A stretch of 64,000 bases of DNA from the NCBI RefSeq assembly GCF_007989625.1, contig NZ_BJUK01000003.1, positions 62,001-126,000 on the forward strand. The letters are read 5' to 3'. Under the pieces are notes generated by a model, which saw only the letters and a program-made list of their open reading frames with translations, did not search any database and was not told where the DNA came from. The number at the start of each line of letters is the position of its first letter. Within the stretch, counting starts at the first letter, position 1. Below, one piece after another: positions 28,337 to 36,700 of the stretch. Both the position numbers and the translations under genes were made by a program. The stretch comes from Bisbaumannia pacifica (GTDB taxonomy: Bacteria; Pseudomonadota; Gammaproteobacteria; Pseudomonadales; Halomonadaceae).

Positions 28337-29224
28337 ATGTCACGCCCCCTGCTAGCCGCGCTGGCGAGCCTCGCGCTGAGCGCCTGCAGCGTCCTGCCCG
28401 CCACCGAGATACAGCGCCTGGAAGACCTCCGCTATAGCCCCGACGACTGGGCCCAGGCCCTCTATGCCGACGTCTATTTCCCCCCGCCTGGGCAGGACAC
28501 GGGAGCGCGCCCGGCGGCCCTGGTGGTGCACGGCGGCGGCTGGCAGCGCCGCGATCGCAGCGACATGGAGGCCACCGCCCGCCAACTAGCCGCCGCGGGC
28601 CTCGTGGCCATCAATATCGATTACCGCTTCGCTCCCGAGCACCCCTTCCCGGCCCAGCTCCATGACCTCCAGCAGGCCATGGCCTGGATACACCGCCAGG
28701 CCGCGAGCTGGCGTATCGATACCCGGCGGATCATCGGCGTCGGCTACTCCTCCGGCGGCCATTTGGTGAGCCTGCTGGGCGTGATCGGCGAGGGCCATCC
28801 CCTGGACCGGCCTTATGGCGGCGAACATGCCCGCCTGGCCGGCGTCCTGACCGGCGGCACCCCCACCGATCTCTTCAAGTTCGCCGATGGTCGCCTGGTG
28901 GTGGAATTCCTCGGCGGCACCCGCGCCGAAGTGCCCCAGCGCTACCGCCTCGCCTCGCCCTACCATCAGCTCGGCGACAGCGCCCCGCCCTTCTTCCTCT
29001 TCCATGGCAGCCTCGACACCCTGGTGCCCCGCGATCACGCCGCGGACTTCCATGCCGCCCTGCGTGCCCGCGGCATTCCCAGTCGTCTCCACTACCAGTC
29101 CCTGCGCGGCCACTTCCTGGGCTTTTTGACCCGCGGCCCGGCCATCGCCGCCGGCATCGACTTCCTGAGCGACGCCTGGGGCGACGGCGAGGCACCGCCG
29201 GTGGACGCCGCGAGAAGCCGCTGA
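28337..29224 (+). CDS. Alpha/beta-hydrolase lipoprotein (esterase/lipase-like)
   Basis: A 295-residue hydrolase exported and lipid-anchored: the signal peptide ends in the lipobox LSAC with C17. The fold is the hormone-sensitive-lipase/carboxylesterase type. The oxyanion motif HGGGW is at about 74-78, the nucleophile elbow is GYSSGG, the Asp is in HGSLDTLVP and the His in RGHFLG. The substrate is not predictable. It is preceded by a palindrome that suggests specific regulation and followed after 45 bp by the asparaginase gene. Confidence 0.8.
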   Translation: MSRPLLAALASLALSACSVLPATEIQRLEDLRYSPDDWAQALYADVYFPPPGQDTGARPAALVVHGGGWQRRDRSDMEATARQLAAAGLVAINIDYRFAPEHPFPAQLHDLQQAMAWIHRQAASWRIDTRRIIGVGYSSGGHLVSLLGVIGEGHPLDRPYGGEHARLAGVLTGGTPTDLFKFADGRLVVEFLGGTRAEVPQRYRLASPYHQLGDSAPPFFLFHGSLDTLVPRDHAADFHAALRARGIPSRLHYQSLRGHFLGFLTRGPAIAAGIDFLSDAWGDGEAPPVDAARSR

Positions 29225-29269
29225 GCGATTGCGGTATTATGCGCCTTCGCTTATTCCACAGGAGTCCCT

Positions 29270-30304
29270 ATGCCATCCCCGCTTCGCGTCATCTATACCG
29301 GCGGCACCCTGGGCATGGAATCGGGCCCCCAGGGCCTGGCCCCGGGGCGTGACTTCGAGGCACGCCTGCGCCGCGCCCTGGAGACCCTGCCCCCAGCGCG
29401 GCGCGCCAGCCTGCCCGACTTCGTCTTCGAGGCCACCCCGGAGCCCATCGACTCCAGTGCCGCCACGCCCGCCGACTGGCAGGCCCTGGGGCGGCGCCTG
29501 GCCGAATGCCATGATCAGGCCGGCGGCCTGGTGGTACTGCACGGCACCGACACCCTGGCCTGGACCGCCAGCAGCCTGGCCTATCAGCTCCAGGGAATCG
29601 CCCGGCCGGTAGTGGTCAGCGGTGCCATGCAGCCCCTGGAGGCCCCCGGCAGCGATGCCCTGGGCAATGTCGAAGCCGCCTTGCGCTTCGCCGCCCGAGC
29701 GGAGCTCCAGGAGGTGGCCATCGCCTTCGCCGGCAAACTGCTGCGCGGCGTGCGTAGCCGCAAGTGGCACACCCGGGACGCCGAGGCCTTTATCAGCCCT
29801 AACTATCCGCTGCTGGGGGAGCTGGTGGAAGGCGAGCCGGTGTTCTACCCGGGGCGCGGCCTGGACGAGCAGCAGCGCGGCGCGCCGCGTTTCGAGCTCG
29901 CCGACTATCGGGCCCTGGGGGACGCCCCGGTGGTTCGCCTCACCCTGTGGCCGGGGATCCAGGCACGCCAGGTCGCGGCCTGGCTCGAGGCCCCCGGCGT
30001 CAAGGGCGCCCTGCTGGAGGTATGGGGCGGCGGCAATGTGCCCTCGGATCCGGCACTGCTCGAGGTGTTGGCCGAGGCCAGCGGTCGCGGTCAACTGCTG
30101 GTGGCCATCAGCCAGTGCCCCTTCGGCGCCATCGAGATCGGCAGCTATGCGGCGGGCCAGGGCCTGGTCGATGCGGGGGTGCTCTCCGGTGATGACATGA
30201 CCCCGGAGGCGGCGCTGACCAAGCTGGTTCACCTGCTGGCCCAGCCCCTCGACGAGGCCCAGCGCCGGGAGCGCTTTCGCAGCCCCCTGGTCGGGGAACG
30301 CTAG
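29270..30304 (+). CDS. Asparaginase (type I-like, cytoplasmic)
   Basis: Hydrolyses L-asparagine to aspartate and ammonia. The 344-residue protein has both threonine motifs of the family: TGGT at 10-13 and HGTDTLAWTA near residue 92. No signal peptide is present, which separates it from the periplasmic type II enzyme. The C-terminal domain has the SQCPFGAIE segment. It may be co-transcribed with the upstream lipoprotein gene (45-bp gap). Confidence 0.88.
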   Translation: MPSPLRVIYTGGTLGMESGPQGLAPGRDFEARLRRALETLPPARRASLPDFVFEATPEPIDSSAATPADWQALGRRLAECHDQAGGLVVLHGTDTLAWTASSLAYQLQGIARPVVVSGAMQPLEAPGSDALGNVEAALRFAARAELQEVAIAFAGKLLRGVRSRKWHTRDAEAFISPNYPLLGELVEGEPVFYPGRGLDEQQRGAPRFELADYRALGDAPVVRLTLWPGIQARQVAAWLEAPGVKGALLEVWGGGNVPSDPALLEVLAEASGRGQLLVAISQCPFGAIEIGSYAAGQGLVDAGVLSGDDMTPEAALTKLVHLLAQPLDEAQRRERFRSPLVGER

Positions 30305-30366
30305 GAGGCGGCAAAAGGCCTTGCCAGTGACTATGGTTGGGGGAAACCCCGCCATAGGAGACCATC

Positions 30367-30603
30367 ATGGAACAGCCGGTACATCACTTCAGCGAACTCT
30401 TCGAGCAGCTCGGCCTAGCCTCGGATGCCGAGGCCATCGAGGCCTTTATCCAGCGCCATGCGCCCCTGCCGGAAAGCGTGGCACTGCATGAGGCCAGCTT
30501 CTGGAGCCCGTCCCAGGCGGAGCTGCTGCGCAACGCCCTGGAGGACGATGCCGACTGGGCCGAGGTGGTCGATCACCTGGACGCCTCGCTGCGCAAGCCC
30601 TGA
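30367..30603 (+). CDS. DUF2789 family small protein
   Basis: An acidic protein of 78 residues (FSELFEQLGLASDAEAIEAF, then ASFWSPSQAELLRNAL and DWAEVVDHLDASLR). This matches DUF2789, which has no known function. A GGAG ribosome-binding site precedes the ATG. No signal peptide or membrane segment. Confidence 0.78.
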   Translation: MEQPVHHFSELFEQLGLASDAEAIEAFIQRHAPLPESVALHEASFWSPSQAELLRNALEDDADWAEVVDHLDASLRKP

Positions 30604-30639
30604 GCGAGACGCCCGGCAGTTGGCCCGGAGGAGCCAGCG

Positions 30640-31050
30640 CTAGAGCCGCGCCTCGACCCGCTCGAGGATCTGGCGGCTGACCCTGGCTACCAGTGGCTGG
30701 GCGGCGCGGTGTACCGCCTTGGCCACCAGGCGATTCTTGATCTCGTAATCGAGGCTCAGGGTCACCTCGGTACCCTCGGGCACCGGCCTGAGCCGATAGC
30801 GCCCCTGGTTGCGCACCCCCTCGATGGATTCCCAGGCCAGTCGGCTGGGCGCCTCGCGCTCGGTGATCATCACCAGGAAGGCCCACTCCATCCCCACGGC
30901 ACGCACGTGCCAGCGGTAGCGCCCCTCCCCCAGGGCCTCGATGGAATCGATCAGATCGGAATAGTCGGCGAAGTCCTCGACCCGCTCCAGCAGGGCGAAG
31001 ACCCGCTCCGGGGGGGCCGACAGGACGGCGCTGTGTTCGATGCTGGCCAT
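30640..31050 (-). CDS. SRPBCC family protein (polyketide cyclase/START-like)
   Basis: A 136-residue single-domain protein. The pattern IEHSAVLSAPPERVFALLERVEDF is the usual N-terminus of SRPBCC ligand-binding folds, and the strand-rich remainder ends in a long helix (AVHRAAQPLVARVSRQILE). The ATG at 31050 was chosen because homologous folds begin here; the frame extends upstream without similarity. Ligand and role are unknown. It converges with the DUF2789 gene and diverges from queC. Confidence 0.7.
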   Translation of the reverse strand: MASIEHSAVLSAPPERVFALLERVEDFADYSDLIDSIEALGEGRYRWHVRAVGMEWAFLVMITEREAPSRLAWESIEGVRNQGRYRLRPVPEGTEVTLSLDYEIKNRLVAKAVHRAAQPLVARVSRQILERVEARL

Positions 31051-31221
31051 GGCTGGTCCTTGCGTCACCGGGAGAGGTGCTTCGAGAGTAACCACCCCCG
31101 GACGCCTTGACCAGCCCACTGGCCAAACGGTCAAGGCTTCCCTACACTAGCGCCCTCCGGACCGGATCCCGGACACCCCCGCCATGGGCGGGGCAGGACA
31201 AATTCTCCGACAGGAACCCCT

Positions 31222-31932
31222 ATGACGACTCCCTCCCGCGGCCGACGCGCCGTGATCATCTATTCCGGCGGCATGGACTCCTTTACCGTGCTGCACCAGG
31301 CCCTGGCCGAGGGCCTCGAGGTTCACGCCCTCTCCGTCGACTATGGCCAGCGCCATCATCGCGAACTCGATACCGCGCGGCGCGTCTGCCAGGCCCTGGG
31401 CGTGCCCCATCAGGTGGTCGACCTGCGTGCCATCCACGGCCTGGTGGATGCCTCGGCGCTCACCGATACCGCCCAAGCCCTGCCCGAGGGCGACTACGCC
31501 GCTGATAACCTGGCCGCCACCGTGGTGCCCAACCGCAATATGATCCTGCTCTCCCTGGCCCTGGCCAAGGCGATCAATATCGGCGCCGAGGAAGTGCGCT
31601 ACGGCGCCCATGGCGGCGATCACGACCTCTACCCGGACTGCCGGCCCGAGTTCGTGCGTCGCATGCAGGCCGCCGCCGAGGTGTGCGACTTCGCGCCGCT
31701 GCGCCTGACAGTGCCCTTCCTGCACAACAGCAAGGCCGAGATCCTCGCCGCGGGCCTGGCGCTGGGCCTGGATTATGCCGACACCTGGACCTGCTATCGG
31801 GGCGAGGCCCTGGCCTGTGGGCGCTGCGGCAGCTGTCGCGAGCGCCTGGCCGCCTTCGCCGCCAATGGCGTGGTCGATCCCCTGGCCTATGCGGCCGATA
31901 GCCCGCGCCCCGACCTGGCGGGAGGCCGCTGA
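31222..31932 (+). CDS. queC: 7-cyano-7-deazaguanine synthase
   Basis: Makes preQ0, the precursor of queuosine, from 7-carboxy-7-deazaguanine using ATP. The 236-residue protein has the ATP-pyrophosphatase loop YSGGMDS (14-20), and a zinc site of four cysteines at 191, 199, 202 and 205. Its stop overlaps the queE start (ATGA), so the two are coupled. No preQ1 riboswitch is recognisable upstream. Confidence 0.95.
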   Translation: MTTPSRGRRAVIIYSGGMDSFTVLHQALAEGLEVHALSVDYGQRHHRELDTARRVCQALGVPHQVVDLRAIHGLVDASALTDTAQALPEGDYAADNLAATVVPNRNMILLSLALAKAINIGAEEVRYGAHGGDHDLYPDCRPEFVRRMQAAAEVCDFAPLRLTVPFLHNSKAEILAAGLALGLDYADTWTCYRGEALACGRCGSCRERLAAFAANGVVDPLAYAADSPRPDLAGGR

Positions 31933-32576
31933 TGTACCACGTCAAGGAGGCCTTCTACTCGCTGCAGGGGGAAGGCGCCCGGGCCGGCCGCGCCAGCGTC
32001 TTCTGCCGCTTCAGCGGCTGCAACCTCTGGTCGGGGCGCGAGGCGGATCGCGACACCAGCATCTGCCGCTTCTGCGACACCGACTTCATCGGCAGCGATG
32101 GCCAGAACGGCGGCCGCTTCGCCGACGCCGAGGCCCTGGCCGCCCACCTCTGCGCCCTCTGGCCCGACTCCCGGGGCGTGGCCACCCCCTATGTGGTCTT
32201 CACCGGCGGCGAACCCCTGCTGCAGCTCGACCCCCCGCTGATCCAGGCCATGCAACGCCTCGGCTTCGAGGTGGCGGTGGAGACCAACGGGACCCTGCTA
32301 CCGCCGCCGGGCATCGACTGGCTCTGCGTCAGCCCCAAGGGCCGTGCCGAACTGGCGGTCGATGGCGGTGACGAGCTGAAACTCGTCTACCCCCAGGCGG
32401 AGGCACCGCCGGAACGCTTCCAGGCCCTGGACTTCGCCCACTTCTGCCTGCAGCCCATGGACCTGACCCCACGCGGCGGGACCGGCACCACCCTCGACGC
32501 CTGCGTCGACTACTGCCTCGCCCACCCCCAGTGGCACCTATCGCTGCAGACTCACAAGATCGCGGGGATCGATTGA
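31932..32576 (+). CDS. queE: 7-carboxy-7-deazaguanine synthase
   Basis: Radical SAM enzyme of 214 residues converting 6-carboxytetrahydropterin to 7-carboxy-7-deazaguanine. The iron-sulfur cysteines are C30, C45 and C48, giving the unusual CX14CX2C spacing known for one QueE subgroup instead of CX3CX2C. The TGGEPLLQ motif follows at about 95. The last codons (QTHKIAGID) are partly duplicated downstream. Confidence 0.93.
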   Translation: MYHVKEAFYSLQGEGARAGRASVFCRFSGCNLWSGREADRDTSICRFCDTDFIGSDGQNGGRFADAEALAAHLCALWPDSRGVATPYVVFTGGEPLLQLDPPLIQAMQRLGFEVAVETNGTLLPPPGIDWLCVSPKGRAELAVDGGDELKLVYPQAEAPPERFQALDFAHFCLQPMDLTPRGGTGTTLDACVDYCLAHPQWHLSLQTHKIAGID

Positions 32577-32617
32577 TGATGCAGACCCTCACCATGATCG
32601 CGGGGATCGACCGATGA
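32545..32617 (+). repeat. Duplicated queE 3-prime end forming a bridging mini-ORF
   Basis: The block gatcgcggggatcga occurs at 32558-32572 (inside queE) and again at 32596-32610, 38 bp later; tgcaga repeats 35 bp apart. The second copy creates a 13-codon frame, MMQTLTMIAGIDR (32576-32617), whose start overlaps the queE stop and whose stop overlaps the queD start as ATGA. Translational coupling queE to queD is therefore kept. Confidence 0.85.
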
Positions 32618-33459
32618 GCCTGTTCGTCGATAACCTGACCCACCTGGACGCCTCCCTCTGGTGCCCTCGCCGCGGCCTGATCGGCATCAGTTGGGCGGTG
32701 GACGCGGAGCTGGACGGCGAGCTGGGCGAGGACGGCATGCTGTTCGACTTCGGCGAGGTCAAGCCGTGGATCAAGTCGCGCCTGGATGACGGCGCCGACC
32801 ACACCCTGCTGGTGCCGACCCGGGCCCCGGGAGTGACGATCCAGGAATGTCGCGAGGGGCTGCGCCTGACCACCCGCGCCCCCTACCCCCTGGAGCTGCG
32901 CGCCCCGCGCCAGGCCTTCACCCTGCTGCCCTGGGCCGAGGTGCGCCGCGAGGCCCTGGCCGAGCACCTGGCCGGCGAGCTGATGCGTCGCCCGCCGCCA
33001 CGGGTCTCGGCCATCCGCCTGACCCTGCGCGACGAGGCCATCGACGGCGCCGCCTACACCTACAGCCATGGCCTGCGCCAGCATGCCGGCAACTGCCAGC
33101 GCATCGCCCACGGGCACCGCTCACGGCTGCATATCTGGCGCAACGGCCACCGCGCCCCGGACCTCGAGGCCCGCTGGGCCGCGCATCTGGCGGACAGCTA
33201 CCTGGTCGACGGCGACGACCTGGTGAGCGATCCCGACGACGACCCGCGGCAGCTGAGCTGCGCTTACCGGGCCCCCCAGGGGGAGTTTCGCCTGCGCCTG
33301 CCCGCCGAGCGCTGCCGGGTGCTGCCCAGCCAGACCACGGTGGAGCGCATCGCCCTGTGGCTCGCCGAGACGATCGCCGCCGCCGAGGGCGGGCGCATTC
33401 GGGTCCAGGCCTTCGAGGGCATCGGCAAGGGTGCCTTCGCCGAGGCCGGCACCCCATGA
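32614..33459 (+). CDS. queD: 6-carboxytetrahydropterin synthase family protein (long QueD)
   Basis: At 281 residues this is more than twice the usual QueD length (about 120). It carries the family elements DFGEVKPWIK (45-54), a CQRIAHGH segment with C161, H166 and H168 as catalytic Cys and zinc ligands, a further His at 152, and the C-terminal FEGIGKGAFAE glutamate. This suggests an insertion or a partially duplicated T-fold, with one N-terminal and one C-terminal half. Together with queC and queE it completes preQ0 synthesis from dihydroneopterin triphosphate. Confidence 0.82.
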   Translation: MSLFVDNLTHLDASLWCPRRGLIGISWAVDAELDGELGEDGMLFDFGEVKPWIKSRLDDGADHTLLVPTRAPGVTIQECREGLRLTTRAPYPLELRAPRQAFTLLPWAEVRREALAEHLAGELMRRPPPRVSAIRLTLRDEAIDGAAYTYSHGLRQHAGNCQRIAHGHRSRLHIWRNGHRAPDLEARWAAHLADSYLVDGDDLVSDPDDDPRQLSCAYRAPQGEFRLRLPAERCRVLPSQTTVERIALWLAETIAAAEGGRIRVQAFEGIGKGAFAEAGTP

Positions 33460-33725
33460 CCGAACGCCAGGACGAGGCGGGCTGCCGCCCCGGCTGTGGC
33501 GCCTGCTGCATCGCGCCCTCCATCAGCTCGCCGATTCCCGGCATGCCCCAGGGCAAACCCGCCGGGGTGCGCTGCGTGCAGCTCGACGAGGCCAACCTGT
33601 GTCGGCTATTCGGCGACCCGCGACGCCCGGCGGTGTGCGAGCGCTTCGCCTTCGACGCCGCGCTGTGCGGCGAGCATCGCGACCAGGCCCTGATACGGAT
33701 CCGCGAGCTGGAGGCGATGACCTGA
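33456..33725 (+). CDS. YkgJ family cysteine-cluster protein
   Basis: An 89-residue protein with a zinc/iron-binding cysteine cluster: C10, C14, C17 and C18, then single cysteines in GVRCVQL, NLCRLFG and VCERF. This matches the YkgJ/UPF0153 family of unknown function. Its ATG overlaps the stop of queD (ATGA), so it is co-translated with the queuosine genes, though a role there is not established. Confidence 0.85.
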   Translation: MTERQDEAGCRPGCGACCIAPSISSPIPGMPQGKPAGVRCVQLDEANLCRLFGDPRRPAVCERFAFDAALCGEHRDQALIRIRELEAMT

Positions 33726-33742
33726 CGCCCCCTGGAAACGAT

Positions 33743-33769
33743 TCGGGCCCCGGCATTGCCGGGGCCCGA
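33743..33769. terminator. Strong hairpin between convergent genes
   Basis: A perfect 12-bp stem (TCGGGCCCCGGC and its complement) with a 3-base loop lies between the YkgJ-like gene and the regulator. There is no clear T-tract, so it may act with Rho or only block read-through in both directions. Confidence 0.55.
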
Positions 33770-33788
33770 GTCGTTGCCGCGGAGGGAG

Positions 33789-36700
33789 TCAGGACTCCAG
33801 TCGCGCGGTCTGCTCCTGGCGCTGATCGAGCAGCATTCGCCAGCGCACCAGCACCGGGGCATCGCTGGGCGAGACCTCGCCGAGCAGGCGCCGGAACCGC
33901 TCGCGGGCCTGGCCATCCTGGGGGTCCACCAGGGTCAGCCACAGCTCCAGGGCATTGAGCTGCTGATGCAGGTTCTCGTGCAGGGCGGCCTGGCGCAGCG
34001 CCTGCTCCACCAGCAGACGCACTTCCTGGCCCGGGCGCCCCAATTGGTGGCGCACCCGCGCCAGCTGGATGGCCAGCTCCGGCACATAGAGCGAGGTCCG
34101 CTCCTGGGCGATCAGCAGGCACTGATCCAGGTAATCCTCGGCGCGGGTCAACTCTCCCAGGGCCACGCAGGCATCGACGAACCACAGCACCGGACGCTGG
34201 TAGCGATCGCGGCCGGTGACCTCATCGAACTCCTCCATGCCCGCCTCGAGCAGGGCCAGCCCCTCCCGGTCGCCGGCCAGGGCCCGCTGCCAGCCAAGCA
34301 TGCCCTGGGCCGACATCTGCCACAGGTGCAGGTCCGGGGTGCCGGTCAGGTCGAAGGCGCGCTGGGCGCGCATCCCGGCCAGGTGCACATGGCCCAACTG
34401 GCGGTACATGGCCGCCGAGAAGAGCAGCGCCATGGCCAGGGACCCCGGATGGTTGAAGCCCTCGGCGAGGCGGATCGCCGCCTCCGCTTGTTGCTCGGCG
34501 CGCTGATAGTCGCCGCGCAGGCAGAGCGCCCAGCCCTGGAAGCAGGCCGCCGCCACCTGGGGATGGTCGGAGAACGGCAGCCACTCGATGAGCATCGGCG
34601 CATTGAGGGGGTCGATCTCCTCCAGGTGGTCATAGGCCTGACGGATACGCCCCGCCCAGTACTCGCAATGGGCCCGGGCGTAGTCGGCCAGGCGCCGGTA
34701 GCGGGGATCCTCCAGCTCGTCCGCCAGGGTGGCCAGCTTGGCGGCCAGGGAGAAGGCATCGGCATGGGCATGGCGCTGGCTGCAGCCGACCCAGAGGCCC
34801 CACTTGACCAGGAAGCGCTGCTCCAGGTCGTCGGACTCCTCCTCGTCGCCGCGCGGCGGCAGCAGCTCCTGGGCGCGCACGAAGCTGTCGTGGGCGGTGG
34901 GCGAGCCGTGTCCTTCCAGGGCGAAGGCCGCCTGGCCGCGCACCGTCAGCAGGCTCACCTCCCGCTCCTGCTGCCCCTCCACATGGCGCAGGCTGGCCAG
35001 GCCGGCGTCGGCCATGCGCAGGGCGGTGCGGTTGGCACTCACCTTGAGGGCCTCCCGAGCGGCCAGCTCGAAGTAGCGGGCGCCCCGGGCATAATGGCCG
35101 CTGCGCCGCAGATGGGTGGCGAAGTCGCCGGGATGGCGACTGATCCACATCGGGAAACGCTCCTCGATCAGGGTCACCACCTGGCCATGGATCGCTACCC
35201 GCACGTCCCGCGGACAGGAGAGGTAGGCGGCCTCCTGGAGCAGTTGATGGCTGAACTGGTATTCGTACTCGCCCCCCGTCGGGCAGGCCTCGATGATCTC
35301 CAGGCGAATCATCTGCTCGATGGCCCGCTTGAGGCGCTCGCCGGACCAGCCGCTGCATTCGGCGAGCAGGTCGACGCGGAACTGGCGCCCCAGCACCGCC
35401 GCCACATGGGCCACCTCGCGCTCGGCATCGAGCTGATCGATACGGCCGGCCAGCAGGCCCAGCAGGCCCTGGGGCAGGTCATCGAGCTGGACGCTGCGCC
35501 CCTCGCGGCGGTCCATGTCCAGCCGCCGGCAGATCTCCTGGAGATAGAGGGGCACGCCGTCGCAGCGCTCGATCAGCTGGCTGCGCAGCCGCGGGCTCAG
35601 ATGCAGCCGGTAGCGCCGCGCCAGCTGCGACAGCAGCCGCGACGACTGCAGGGCGTCCAGGCGCCCCAGGCTCAGTTGCTGATCCCAGTGCAGCCGCGCC
35701 GGCAGCGACTCGCGGCCATGGTGGCTGGCCACCAGCAGCAGCGGACAGTTGATCGGCAACCGCGCCTGCAGGCTGGAGAGCACCTTGAAGGAGGGCTCGT
35801 CCAGCCATTGAATATCGTCGATCATCAATACCAAGGTGCGTCGGGCGGTGAGGGTCTCCACCAGCGCCTGGAGCAACTGCACGACCAGCTCCAGGGCCTC
35901 GCCGCTCTGGGCCAGCACCGCCACCTCGGCGGGCTCGCGAATGCCCAGCGCCTCCTCCAGCAATTGACGCCGCTCCGGGGAGTCCGCCAGCCCCGGGTAG
36001 TCCTCCAGCAGGCGCCCCAGGCGTGCCTCGTCCACTTCGCCGCCCAGGTGCCAGCGCAGTAGCTGGCGGGCCACCCCGTAGGGGGAGTGCACCGAGAGGC
36101 GGGTGGTGGGTTGCCAGCAGATGGCGGTGTCGCGGCTCTGCTCGAGTTGGCGGAAGCCCACCAGCAGCGCCGACTTGCCCATGCCCGAGGCGCCGCGCAC
36201 CAGCACGCTCTGGCGCAGGCCGATCCCGGCCCGGGCCAGGGCATCGCGCAGCTTGCGCAGCGCCGCCTCGCGCCCCACCAGGCTGGGCGGCAGCGCCTCG
36301 CGGCCGCCCTCGTTGGTGCCCAGCACCAGGGCTCGCAGGCGCACCTTGCCATCACAGGCCACCAGCCGCGAGGAGAGGCGCGGCTGCAGGTCCAGGGCCG
36401 GCGGCATATGCTGGCTGGCCTCCTGGGAGATCACCAGCTCGCCGCCCTCGGCGGCGCTCATTAACGCCAGGGCCTTCTGGGTAACCTGCCCCAGGGGGTC
36501 GGCCAGCTGACGCTCCGGCAGATAGACCACCCGGCCGCTGTTGAGGCCCGCCGCCAGGGTGAAGCGCGGCACGCCGCCCTCCCCGCCCCAGTGGCGCGCG
36601 CTCTCCTCGGGCAGCGCCTTGCGGCAATGCTCGTAGAGGGCCACCAGCTCGGCCAGCTGGTGCGCCGGCCCATGGGTGCCGAAGCAGGCCAGGCCCAGGC

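Noticed and set aside
31145-31221. preQ1 riboswitch before queC
   Set aside because: None of the aptamer features (A-rich tail, short H-type pseudoknot) can be found; only GC-rich dyads are present.
33756-36062. Plus-strand open frame of 768 codons opposite the large regulator
   Set aside because: Composition bias and lack of any motif mark it as the shadow of the minus-strand gene.
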